Below are positions 15,915-23,945 of a stretch of 53,119 bases of DNA, one piece after another. The stretch is from Haemophilus sp. (GTDB lineage Bacteria > Pseudomonadota > Gammaproteobacteria > Enterobacterales > Pasteurellaceae). The stretch is taken from the NCBI GenBank assembly GCA_019423005.1, contig JAHZCF010000019.1, positions 1 to 53,119 of the forward strand, in the 5' to 3' direction. A program made the translations under genes and the position numbers. Each line of letters opens with the position of its first letter. Position 1 is the first letter of the stretch. The notes under the pieces are model-generated. The model saw nothing but the letters and a program-made list of their open reading frames with translations, was not told the DNA's origin and searched no databases.

Positions 15915-16289
15915 ATGAAAGTTTTTAACATGTTGATGCTATTTGGGGCTTCATATTTTTTATCTTTTAATGTTTTTGCTGGAAATGGTGAACTTGTACC
16001 AAGAAAAGGTTTAGGTCCGTTAGATAAAGCAAAAGTACATGAAGTTCAGGCCCAAAAATGGTCAAGAATTGGCATGGGTATAGAGATGGAAAATGAGGCT
16101 GAGGATAGTGTTTCTCAGTATAGTAATACTTCAGGTGGCAGCGCTTTTGGAGGTCGTTCTAAAAATTGTTCTACAAATATTGGAAATGTTGCTGCTCAAA
16201 AAGGCGCTAGTTCTGGTCGATATGGTCCTAAAAATAAGAATAATAATGTTGTCGTTGTTAAAGGCGATGTAATTAATGTCTGTAAATAA
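15915..16289 (+). CDS. Small secreted protein with a C-terminal two-cysteine domain (unknown; possible assembly factor)
   Basis: 124 residues with a signal peptide (1-22, cleavage after VFA). The mature part has a charged N-terminal half, then a Ser/Gly-rich linker (about 66-82). A compact C-terminal domain runs from Cys85 (KNCSTNIGNVAAQKG) to Cys123 (NNNVVVVKGDVINVCK) and ends with the chain. The two cysteines probably form a disulfide. The NIGNV and VVVVKGDVIN segments faintly recall the subunit repeats. By its size and place before the CsgG-like gene it could be an accessory like CsgE/CsgF or the holdfast-anchor Hfa proteins, or a minor subunit. I do not recognise a named family. Confidence 0.6.
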   Translation: MKVFNMLMLFGASYFLSFNVFAGNGELVPRKGLGPLDKAKVHEVQAQKWSRIGMGIEMENEAEDSVSQYSNTSGGSAFGGRSKNCSTNIGNVAAQKGASSGRYGPKNKNNNVVVVKGDVINVCK

Positions 16290-16312
16290 TTAATAATAAC
16301 TTAAGGTATCTT

Positions 16313-17890
16313 ATGAAATTTTCTAGAACTCTTATTTCTTATATTTTGATTTCTAATCTAGTTGGGTGTTCTTTATCTGCTACAAATCTAAAGGAAGATA
16401 GACCATATATTGGCTCAACAACGACTCATAACCTCCCAGCAGTAGAACCTGTTAGATCAATATCAAGTTTTAGTGATAGCTTAAACTGTATGGACGATTT
16501 ATTACGTCAAAGTAATGTGAGTGAAACTGTTATTGCAGTGAAAACAATTAAAGATCCATCAACGAAAGCAGGCGTAGCGGCAAGTGAAATGATTATGACT
16601 GCATTATCACAAATGTCAAAAACCAGTGGAGCATTTAAAGTCGCTGATTTTGAAATCGATCCTTTAAAGCAAGATACCGTTCAGACGTTAACAAATCTTT
16701 TATTACCAACGGGAAGTATGCAAATTCCGGCGCCTCAACTTTATATTTCAGGGGCAGTATCTTATGTGGATCAAAATGTATTACGTAAGTCTAATAACTT
16801 AGGACTTTCTTATGCTGAAGATGGTGAAGTTGGTATTTCAGGTGATTTGATGACAACCGCACTAGGTCTAGAGTTACATATGGGGGATTTTTTAACCCGT
16901 ACGCTTTATCCTGGTATTGATTCATCTAATGAAATTGTAGCTGCAGGTAAAGGTCTAGGGGTAGATGCTGGAGCTAAAATTAAGAAAACAGGTGTTCAGT
17001 TTTCTTTAGAGCGAGCCCTTTCTCAAGGATTAGGTGGCTCAATGCGAACCCTTGTTGATTTAGGGACAATAGAGTTAGTAGGTAAATTAACCAAAGTTCC
17101 TTACTGGCAATGTTTATCACTTGATCAAGCTCATCCTGAGTTCCAACGTGAATTATTAGATTGGTATAGTGGAATGGGAGATAGTAGTAAAGTGAAATTC
17201 TTCCAAACTGGCTTGAAAAACTTAGGTTATTACAGCGGTAAAGTCGATGGTAAGAGTTCAAAAGAATTCCGTGAGGCACTATCTGCATTCCAAAAAGATA
17301 ATAAAGCAACCCCTTCTGGTTTCATTAATTTCGAAAGCTATGAACGCTTAATGAAAAATTATGTAAAAACAGATGCAAATGGTAACTTTAAAAAAGTAGG
17401 ACTAGAACCATCAGATGATAAAGAAGATCAGCCTCGTGGTGGATATCCAGTATTAAATTCTGATAAAGATGCACCAATTAATGTTGGGATTAACTTAAAT
17501 AAATCATCATACCGCCGTGGCGATACATTAGAGTTGGATGTTAATGTAGATAGAGATTCAACTTATTTAGCGTGTTTCTACCAAGATGCATCGAAAAGTA
17601 TTACTCAGGTTTATCCAAATCCTGTTCAAGGAGAGAGTATAACCTCTAAAAATAATTCGCTGAAAATTCCAGGCTCTGATGCATTTACTTTAAGTTTAAA
17701 TGAAAAAGGTAAAGAAAGTGTGATGTGTATGGCCTCATATTATAGTGTGGCTGATAAGCTTCAAACTAACTTCGGTGATGCATTTAATCCGCTTAAAGTG
17801 AAGGATATGAATGCCTTATCGGGGCAATTAAAAACAATCTTTGGCGATGATTTAAAAGGTATCAAAACAGTTAGTTATCAAGTGAAGTAA
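16313..17890 (+). CDS. CsgG-like outer-membrane lipoprotein with peptidoglycan-binding and DUF4384-like domains
   Basis: The 525-residue protein has a lipoprotein signal with lipobox LVGC (lipidated Cys19). Residues about 50-265 resemble the CsgG curli-secretion pore family: DDLL...ETVIAVKTIKDPSTKAGVAASEMIMTALSQM, AFKVADFEIDP, QLYISGAVSYVDQNV, and the following Gly-rich strands. Two Cys (59 and 267) bracket this domain. Residues about 290-347 look like a peptidoglycan-binding domain 1 (VKFFQTGLKNLGYYSGKVDG...FREALSAFQKDN). Residues about 388-480 look like DUF4384 (RRGDTLELDVNVDRDSTYLACFYQ). E. coli CsgG is only about 277 residues, so this is an extended architecture. I infer an outer-membrane export pore anchored to the cell wall that secretes the neighbouring repeat proteins. 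Domain calls are by eye. Confidence 0.72.
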   Translation: MKFSRTLISYILISNLVGCSLSATNLKEDRPYIGSTTTHNLPAVEPVRSISSFSDSLNCMDDLLRQSNVSETVIAVKTIKDPSTKAGVAASEMIMTALSQMSKTSGAFKVADFEIDPLKQDTVQTLTNLLLPTGSMQIPAPQLYISGAVSYVDQNVLRKSNNLGLSYAEDGEVGISGDLMTTALGLELHMGDFLTRTLYPGIDSSNEIVAAGKGLGVDAGAKIKKTGVQFSLERALSQGLGGSMRTLVDLGTIELVGKLTKVPYWQCLSLDQAHPEFQRELLDWYSGMGDSSKVKFFQTGLKNLGYYSGKVDGKSSKEFREALSAFQKDNKATPSGFINFESYERLMKNYVKTDANGNFKKVGLEPSDDKEDQPRGGYPVLNSDKDAPINVGINLNKSSYRRGDTLELDVNVDRDSTYLACFYQDASKSITQVYPNPVQGESITSKNNSLKIPGSDAFTLSLNEKGKESVMCMASYYSVADKLQTNFGDAFNPLKVKDMNALSGQLKTIFGDDLKGIKTVSYQVK

Positions 17891-17912
17891 ACAAATAATC
17901 CTGGAGGTCGAT

Positions 17913-18953
17913 ATGTCAAAAAAATATTCAACATCTAAATTATTTGTTTATGCTTTACTGGCAGGGATTCCGGTTTCTTACGCTCAAATTGTGATTAATA
18001 AACCAATTGAGCCTAAGAGCCCAGCTGTTCAGCAAGAGCAAAATACGGGATTTTCTCTGGCATTTGCTTATGAAAGTTACCGTAATAAGGATTATCAAAA
18101 TGCTTATGATGAATTTGAACATTTTGTCTTGCAAAATGATCCAAAGGCGTTAATGGCGAATGCCTATTTACTATTTAGTGGTAATTTACCGCGAGATTTT
18201 GCAAGAGCTAATCAATATTTAGCGCAAGTGGCTTCACTAAAATATGCTCGAGCAATATATTTGCAAGGTATATTAGAAAAATACCAAAAAGGTTTAAGTC
18301 AATTTAATGCAAAGGCTGAACGATTGGTTAATGATGCTGCGGTGATGGGAGATTATGTTGCGGCTAATGCCTTGGCTAACTTCCATTTCCAAAAAGGAAA
18401 TTATGCATTAGCCCAGCGCTGGAATGAAAAAGCGATTAGTTTAGGAAGCTCAGCTGCAAGACAAAACCAGCGTGTTATCTCAAATCGTCAATCTGAGCCA
18501 GCCATTCAAACAGTGCCTAAGACTGTTTCTTCACCACCAAATACAGGCGTGATTGGTGAATTAAGAGAACGCTCTCAAGCTGGAGATGCTGGAGCAAGCT
18601 ATGATTTAGCAGTTCGCTTTCATAAAGGTGTGGGAGTAGCAGTGAATTTTGGTGAAGCAATTCGGTTATATCAATTAGCTGCAGAGCAGGGCAGTAGTGA
18701 AGCACAAAAAGTATTGCCGATCTTGTTATCAAGAAGAACAACGGGCGGCAATATTAATAGTATGTGGATGCAAAGAATGTCAAATATGCTTCCAAGCCCT
18801 GTCGTAGTTCAACAGGATGCACATCATACACATACAGTTAAAACTGAAAATAATATTGCTGGCTTTGATACAGAAAAAGCCACAAAAGCTATAGCAACCT
18901 TACAGGAAGATGATCCATTAGAAGGGTTATTAACTTTGGAACCAAGTCGTTAA
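17913..18953 (+). CDS. Periplasmic Sel1/TPR-repeat protein of the curli-like locus
   Basis: 346 residues with a signal peptide (1-24, cleavage after SYA). Residues about 50-188 are helical TPR/Sel1-like units (AFAYESYRNKDYQNAYDEFEHF, LANFHFQKGNYALAQRWNEKA). After a proline-rich linker (about 190-210), a clear Sel1 repeat covers about 221-270 (GDAGASYDLAVRFHKGVGVAVNFGEAIRLYQLAAEQGSSEAQ). The C-terminus is polar, with a His cluster (DAHHTHT). Sel1 proteins are scaffolds for protein complexes, so a chaperone or adaptor role between periplasmic cargo and the CsgG-like pore is an inference. GGAGGTCG stands before the ATG. The gap to the pore gene is 22 bases, so they are co-transcribed. Confidence 0.75.
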   Translation: MSKKYSTSKLFVYALLAGIPVSYAQIVINKPIEPKSPAVQQEQNTGFSLAFAYESYRNKDYQNAYDEFEHFVLQNDPKALMANAYLLFSGNLPRDFARANQYLAQVASLKYARAIYLQGILEKYQKGLSQFNAKAERLVNDAAVMGDYVAANALANFHFQKGNYALAQRWNEKAISLGSSAARQNQRVISNRQSEPAIQTVPKTVSSPPNTGVIGELRERSQAGDAGASYDLAVRFHKGVGVAVNFGEAIRLYQLAAEQGSSEAQKVLPILLSRRTTGGNINSMWMQRMSNMLPSPVVVQQDAHHTHTVKTENNIAGFDTEKATKAIATLQEDDPLEGLLTLEPSR

Positions 18954-18985
18954 TTTATTTAAAGTAAACATGAAGGAAGGTAAAC

Positions 18986-19519
18986 ATGAAACACGTTTAT
19001 TCAAAATTAGCTATCACATTATTTGGTTTTGCAGCATTATCAAGCTATGCTCAAACTGATAATAATCAATCAGTGACAGTTAATGGTAGAATTGTTAATA
19101 GCGCAACAGATGGTGGAGAATCAGTACAAACTATCTCGGGTAAAAAAAGTGCGGTCGTAAATGGTACCGTTATTACTCACAACGGTGAAACAACATATAT
19201 CTCTAGTGGTAGTTCATCTTCAGATAAAGTTAATGCCGCTTTAGGTGGACAAGATTTCTCAGGTCAAGATTTGGCTGGGCAATCATTTACCAATTCAGAT
19301 CTTGCTAATGCAAACTTTAGCAATGCAAATTTGCAAGGGGCTGATTTTACAAATACAAATTTAAGTGGGGCTAACTTTCATAAAGCTAACTTAAAAGGCG
19401 CTAATTTGACCAATTCGAACTTAGCAGGTGCAGATCTTACTGGTGCCAATTTAAAAGGTGCAATTAAAACGAATATCAATACCCGTGGCGCAAAAACCAA
19501 AGGGGCAATTTGGCGATAA
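18986..19519 (+). CDS. Secreted pentapeptide-repeat protein with an N-terminal subunit-like repeat
   Basis: 177 residues with a signal peptide (1-22, cleavage after SYA). Residues 26-51 (NNQSVTVNGRIVNSATDGGE...) copy the repeat of the two small secreted proteins upstream. A second VVNG-x-V unit lies at about 57-63. Residues about 88-165 are a right-handed pentapeptide-repeat helix (A-D/N-L/F-x-x units such as GADFTNTNLSGAN and GADLTGANLKGAI). The C-terminus is basic. Sharing the repeat implies recognition by the same pore or co-assembly, with the beta-helix displayed as a cap, nucleator or adhesive tip (inference). It contains the only uptake sequence of the locus (19147-19155). A strong terminator follows. 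Confidence 0.8.
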   Translation: MKHVYSKLAITLFGFAALSSYAQTDNNQSVTVNGRIVNSATDGGESVQTISGKKSAVVNGTVITHNGETTYISSGSSSSDKVNAALGGQDFSGQDLAGQSFTNSDLANANFSNANLQGADFTNTNLSGANFHKANLKGANLTNSNLAGADLTGANLKGAIKTNINTRGAKTKGAIWR

Positions 19520-19536
19520 GACGACAAGTGATATAC

Positions 19537-19567
19537 AAAAAAACAGGCTTTAAAGCCTGTTTTTTTA
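19537..19567 (+). terminator. Terminator closing the curli-like operon
   Basis: ACAGGCTTT/AAAGCCTGT (19543-19560) is a perfect palindrome with an A-run before and a T-run of seven after, 17 bases beyond the last stop codon. Confidence 0.9.
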
Positions 19568-19590
19568 TTCGCTTTTATTTTTACAAAAAA

Positions 19591-19623
19591 AAGCAAACGT
19601 TTGCGCTAAAAGTGCGGTACAAT
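19591..19623 (+). promoter_or_regulatory. PurR box and -10 of purC
   Basis: AAGCAAACGTTTGCGC (19591-19606) matches the PurR consensus at 14 of 16 positions. TACAAT (19618-19623) is a good -10. The operator covers the -35 zone, so purine repression by steric block is expected. An uptake sequence lies between them. Confidence 0.75.
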
Positions 19624-19663
19624 ATCCACCGATTTTTTATTCTTATAATTAAAGGTGCAAGCA

Positions 19664-20524
19664 ATGACACAACTTAGTCTAAAAAAAATCTATTCGGGAA
19701 AAGTGCGTGATCTTTATGAGATTGATGATAAACGGATGTTAATGGTGGCTAGTGACCGTTTATCTGCATTTGATGTGATTTTAGATGATCCTATCCCAGG
19801 TAAAGGTGAAATTCTTACTCAAATTTCCAATTTCTGGTTCAATAAGTTAGCTCATATTATGCCGAATCATTTTACAGGCGATTCAGTTTATGATGTGTTA
19901 CCAAAAGAAGAAGCTGATTTAGTAAAAGATCGCGCAGTGGTATGTAAGCGTTTGAAACCAATAAAAATTGAATCTATCGTCCGTGGTTATTTAACAGGTA
20001 GCGGGCTAAAAGATTATAAGCAAACGGGTACCATTTGTGGTTTGAAATTACCTGAAGGATTAGTTGAAGCAAGCAAATTACCTGAACCAATTTTTACGCC
20101 ATCAAGTAAAGAAGAAGTGGGCAATCACGATATCAATATTAGCTATGAAGAATGTGAAAAAGCAATTGGCGCAGAGTTAGCGGCACAAGTGAGAGAAAAA
20201 GCGATTGCACTTTATACTGAGGCAGCCAAATATGCGCTGACTAAAGGTATTATTATTTGTGATACCAAATTTGAATTTGGTTTAGATGAAAATGGCACGC
20301 TCACTTTAATGGATGAGGTATTAACACCGGATTCTAGCCGTTTTTGGTCAGTTGATACTTATAAAGAAGGCACAAATCCACCGTCATTTGATAAGCAATT
20401 TGTACGAGATTGGTTAGAACAAAGTGGTTGGAATAAACAACCACCAGCGCCTAAAGTACCAAAAGAAGTGATTGAAAAAACAGTTGCTAAATATCAAGAG
20501 GCTTTGGATTTATTAACAAAATAA
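19664..20524 (+). CDS. purC: Phosphoribosylaminoimidazole-succinocarboxamide synthase
   Basis: The product is 286 residues from the ATG at 19664, preceded by AAAGGTG. A GTG at 19655 overlaps this ribosome site. It catalyses ATP-dependent joining of aspartate to CAIR in de novo purine synthesis. Diagnostic segments are KKIYSGKVRDLYEID, VASDRLSAFDVILDDPIPGKG, ESIVRGYLTGSG, TPSSKEEVGNHD and DEVLTPDSSRFW. It is regulated by an upstream PurR-type operator and followed by its own terminator, so it is a single-gene unit. Confidence 0.97.
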   Translation: MTQLSLKKIYSGKVRDLYEIDDKRMLMVASDRLSAFDVILDDPIPGKGEILTQISNFWFNKLAHIMPNHFTGDSVYDVLPKEEADLVKDRAVVCKRLKPIKIESIVRGYLTGSGLKDYKQTGTICGLKLPEGLVEASKLPEPIFTPSSKEEVGNHDINISYEECEKAIGAELAAQVREKAIALYTEAAKYALTKGIIICDTKFEFGLDENGTLTLMDEVLTPDSSRFWSVDTYKEGTNPPSFDKQFVRDWLEQSGWNKQPPAPKVPKEVIEKTVAKYQEALDLLTK

Positions 20525-20535
20525 CATTAACAAAC

Positions 20536-20569
20536 TCCCTGCTATGCTTTAGAATAGCAGGGATTTTTA
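20536..20569 (+). terminator. Terminator of purC
   Basis: TCCCTGCTAT (20536-20545) pairs perfectly with ATAGCAGGGA (20554-20563). An 8-base loop separates them and a T-run follows. Confidence 0.9.
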
Positions 20570-20596
20570 TGGATAAAATATTGTGAATAAAAGAGT

Positions 20597-21427
20597 ATGA
20601 AATCTGTTGCAATAGTTGGTTTAGGTTGGTTAGGCTTACCGCTGGCGCTGCACTTAAAAGAGCTTGGTTGGTGTGTAAAAGGCTCAAAACAATCCCCTGA
20701 TGATGCTCAGAAATGGCACCAGCTAGGCATTGAAACTTATCCTTTTTCGCTTTCTGATGAAATGAAACGTTTACCAGACCATATTCGCCCTCTTTTTAAT
20801 GTAGATGCTCTCATTATCACCCTACCACCTAGCAGTTTTTCTTCTCAACAGTATTGTGAATATCTTGCTTTTTTAGCGAATCAAGCCAAGAAACAAGGTG
20901 CACAGCACTTGATTTTTACCAGTTCAACTTCTGTTTTTCCTGATATTTCGGGGCAATTTGATGAAAGTTCTCAACTTTCAGCTGAAACAGAAATGGGTAA
21001 AACACTGATACAAGCAGAGCAGTGCTTGTTCCAATCAGGAATATCGCATTGCGATATTCTTCGACTTGCAGGATTAATTGGTAAACAACGCCATCCTGTT
21101 AAATTCTTAGCAGGAAAACGCAATTTAAAACAGGGTAATTCATCTGTTAATTTGGTGCATCTAGAGGATTGCGTTCAAGCTATTACTGCCTTACTCATGA
21201 ATCCAAATGGATTGCGAACTTACCATCTTTGCGCGCCAATTCATCCTACTCGAGCAGAATATTATACAAAAGCAGCGGTATTTTATGATTTATCCATACC
21301 ACAATTCGATTGTAGTGATTCGGATCTGAAACGAATCATTATGGCAAATAAAATTTGTCGAGATTTAGGCTTCGCTTATCGTTATCCAAATCCCGATGAT
21401 ATGTTAGAAAAGCGCAGTGATTTTTGA
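20597..21427 (+). CDS. yeeZ: YeeZ-like NAD(P)-dependent epimerase/oxidoreductase
   Basis: The 276-residue Rossmann-fold protein has a glycine-rich loop GLGWLGLPLALHL (residues 8-20), HLIFTSSTSVFPD near 115 and a C-terminal region GFAYRYPNPDDML. E. coli YeeZ is 274 residues with the same plan. It belongs to the extended short-chain dehydrogenase group, but the catalytic Tyr-x-x-x-Lys motif is not evident, so the chemistry is uncertain. It lies between purC and argG without obvious pathway links. An uptake sequence overlaps its end. Confidence 0.8.
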   Translation: MKSVAIVGLGWLGLPLALHLKELGWCVKGSKQSPDDAQKWHQLGIETYPFSLSDEMKRLPDHIRPLFNVDALIITLPPSSFSSQQYCEYLAFLANQAKKQGAQHLIFTSSTSVFPDISGQFDESSQLSAETEMGKTLIQAEQCLFQSGISHCDILRLAGLIGKQRHPVKFLAGKRNLKQGNSSVNLVHLEDCVQAITALLMNPNGLRTYHLCAPIHPTRAEYYTKAAVFYDLSIPQFDCSDSDLKRIIMANKICRDLGFAYRYPNPDDMLEKRSDF

Positions 21428-21478
21428 CCGCACTTTTTAAAGACTCACTCACCATAACCACAATGAAGGAAATAAAAT

Positions 21479-22813
21479 ATGTCAAATACGATTCTGCAAC
21501 ATTTACCTAAAGGTCAAAAAGTTGGTATCGCTTTTTCAGGCGGGCTAGATACCAGTGCGGCATTACTTTGGATGCGTCAAAAAGGTGCGGTACCTTATGC
21601 TTATACAGCAAACTTAGGTCAACCAGATGAAGATGATTACAATGCAATTCCCAAAAAAGCAATGGAATATGGTGCGGAAAATGCGCGTTTAGTGGATTGT
21701 CGTGCGCAGTTAGCCCATGAAGGAATTGCGGCTATTCAATGTGGTGCATTCCATATTTCGACTGGTGGAGCAACCTATTTCAACACCACACCACTTGGTC
21801 GTGCGGTAACAGGTACGATGCTTGTTGCAGCAATGAAAGAAGATGATGTGAATATCTGGGGTGATGGTTCAACTTTCAAAGGTAACGATATTGAGCGTTT
21901 TTACCGTTATGGCTTATTAACCAACCCAAATTTAAAAATTTACAAACCATGGCTAGATCAACAATTTATCGATGAGTTGGGCGGTCGCTTTGAAATGTCA
22001 CAATTCTTAATCGAAAATGGTTTTGACTACAAAATGTCGGTAGAAAAAGCCTATTCAACTGACTCTAATATGTTAGGTGCAACTCATGAAGCGAAAGACT
22101 TAGAAGAATTAAGCACTGGCATTAAAATTGTGAAACCAATTATGGGCGTGGCATTCTGGGATGAAAATGTTCAAGTGAAACCAGAGGTGGTGACGGTTCG
22201 TTTTGAAGAAGGTGTGCCGGTTGCATTAAACGGTAAAACATTTGATAACGTGGTGGAGCTTTTCTTAGAAGCAAATCGCATTGGTGGTCGTCATGGTTTA
22301 GGCATGTCAGACCAAATTGAAAACCGTATTATTGAAGCAAAATCACGTGGTATTTATGAAGCACCGGGAATGGCATTATTCCACATTGCTTATGAGCGTT
22401 TAGTCACCGGTATTCACAATGAAGATACTATTGAACAGTATCGTATCAACGGTTTACGTTTAGGCCGTTTGTTATACCAAGGTCGTTGGTTTGATCCACA
22501 AGCATTGATGTTACGTGAAACCGCACAACGCTGGGTTGCTCGTGCGGTGACTGGTGAAGTGACATTAGAACTTCGTCGTGGTAATGACTACTCAATCTTA
22601 AATACGGAATCACCAAACTTAACTTATGCGGCAGAGCGTTTAAGTATGGAAAAAGTGGAAAATGCACCATTTGATCCAATCGATCGTATTGGTCAATTAA
22701 CCATGCGTAACTTAGACGTAGCAGATACACGCGGAAAATTAAGTATCTATTCTCAAGTAGGCCTCTTAACTACAGGGAAAGATTCCGTTTTACCACAATT
22801 AGGTAAAAAATAA
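21479..22813 (+). CDS. argG: Argininosuccinate synthase
   Basis: The 444-residue enzyme is of the E. coli type (447). The ATP-pyrophosphatase loop is AFSGGLDTSAALLWM (residues 18-32), followed by the citrulline/aspartate site segments STGGATYFNTTPLGRAVTG, WGDGSTFKGNDIERFYRYG and GRHGLGMSDQIENR. It condenses citrulline and aspartate in arginine synthesis. AAGGAAA lies before the ATG. No ARG box was recognised upstream by eye. Confidence 0.97.
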   Translation: MSNTILQHLPKGQKVGIAFSGGLDTSAALLWMRQKGAVPYAYTANLGQPDEDDYNAIPKKAMEYGAENARLVDCRAQLAHEGIAAIQCGAFHISTGGATYFNTTPLGRAVTGTMLVAAMKEDDVNIWGDGSTFKGNDIERFYRYGLLTNPNLKIYKPWLDQQFIDELGGRFEMSQFLIENGFDYKMSVEKAYSTDSNMLGATHEAKDLEELSTGIKIVKPIMGVAFWDENVQVKPEVVTVRFEEGVPVALNGKTFDNVVELFLEANRIGGRHGLGMSDQIENRIIEAKSRGIYEAPGMALFHIAYERLVTGIHNEDTIEQYRINGLRLGRLLYQGRWFDPQALMLRETAQRWVARAVTGEVTLELRRGNDYSILNTESPNLTYAAERLSMEKVENAPFDPIDRIGQLTMRNLDVADTRGKLSIYSQVGLLTTGKDSVLPQLGKK

Positions 22814-22832
22814 TTCTCTCCTTTAAATGTAA

Positions 22833-22862
22833 AAAAGTGCGGTTGATTTTGACCGCACTTTT
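22833..22862. terminator. Bidirectional uptake-sequence hairpin between argG and cysA
   Basis: AAAAGTGCGGT (22833-22843) and ACCGCACTTTT (22852-22862) are perfect inverted copies with an 8-base loop between convergent genes. Confidence 0.8.
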
Positions 22863-22868
22863 GCTTTT

Positions 22869-23945
22869 CTAAATATTCATTTCTTGAAATAGATTTAATT
22901 TATCCGGCACGAGATAAACATGATCACCTATTTTATACTGCGCATTGAGATAGTTTTCTTTGGTAAGAATCACCTCAATCGGTTGTTCTGTTTGCGAGCT
23001 TTCCACTTCAATTCTCACGATAAAACCAATAGCATTAATATGATGAATCGTACCACTCGCTAAGGCATTATGAGATTCGCGTGAAAGCGTCAGTTCGTAA
23101 GGGCGAATATAAGCCGTTGCAGATTGGTTATTGACTGCATGAGTCGCATTGCTATGTGTTTGTAAATTATGAGCAAATTCACCAATGACTAAATTGCCTT
23201 GATCAATGTGTCCATGGAACACATTAACATCCCCCACAAATTGTGTGACGAAAGGGGTTTGCGGTGCATGATAGATTTGGCTAGGCTCATCAATTTGCTC
23301 CACTTGACCTTTATTCATCACCACAATACGATCAGACATATCTAATGCTTCATCTTGATCATGGGTAACGAAAATACTGGTCACATTGAGTTCATGTTGC
23401 AATTCCCGTAGCCAACGACGTAATTCTTTACGAACTTGAGCATCCAATGCACCAAAGGGTTCATCAAGTAATAAGACTTTCGGTTGAACAGCAAGGGAGC
23501 GAGCTAAGGCTATACGTTGTTTTTGTCCTCCAGAAAGTTGATTAGGGTAGCGATCGGCTAGCCATTCAAGTTTTACTAGCTTTAAAAGTGCGGTGACTTT
23601 TTCGCGAATTTCTTCTGCAGAGGGACGTTCTCTACGAGGTTTCACCGTTAAGCCAAAAGCGACATTGTCAAAGACAGTCATATTTTGAAACAGTGCATAA
23701 TGCTGAAACACAAAGCCAACACCGCGTTCAGCAGCCGAAAGTTGAGTCACCTCTTTTTCACCAAACCAAATGTGTCCATTATCAGCAAATTCTAATCCGG
23801 CAATGATCCTTAATAGCGTTGTTTTTCCACAACCACTTGGCCCAAGCAAGGCGGTTAGCTGATTTTCCGGAAAGCTGAGATTGATGTCTTTCAACGCATG
23901 AAACTGTCCAAAGTGTTTGTTTAGTCGCTGGATTTTGATTGTCAT
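22869..23945 (-). CDS. cysA: Sulfate/thiosulfate ABC transporter ATP-binding subunit
   Basis: The product is 358 residues from the ATG at 23945, which overlaps the cysW stop as ATGA. Longer in-frame starts would run into cysW. Walker A is GPSGCGKTT (35-43), the signature LSGGQKQR, Walker B LLDEPFGALD, and the H-loop VTHDQDEALDMSD. A C-terminal regulatory domain follows (about 240-358). It powers import of sulfate and thiosulfate through CysT-CysW. It is the last gene of the leftward cysT-cysW-cysA operon and carries an uptake sequence (about 23584). Confidence 0.94.
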   Translation of the reverse strand: MTIKIQRLNKHFGQFHALKDINLSFPENQLTALLGPSGCGKTTLLRIIAGLEFADNGHIWFGEKEVTQLSAAERGVGFVFQHYALFQNMTVFDNVAFGLTVKPRRERPSAEEIREKVTALLKLVKLEWLADRYPNQLSGGQKQRIALARSLAVQPKVLLLDEPFGALDAQVRKELRRWLRELQHELNVTSIFVTHDQDEALDMSDRIVVMNKGQVEQIDEPSQIYHAPQTPFVTQFVGDVNVFHGHIDQGNLVIGEFAHNLQTHSNATHAVNNQSATAYIRPYELTLSRESHNALASGTIHHINAIGFIVRIEVESSQTEQPIEVILTKENYLNAQYKIGDHVYLVPDKLNLFQEMNI

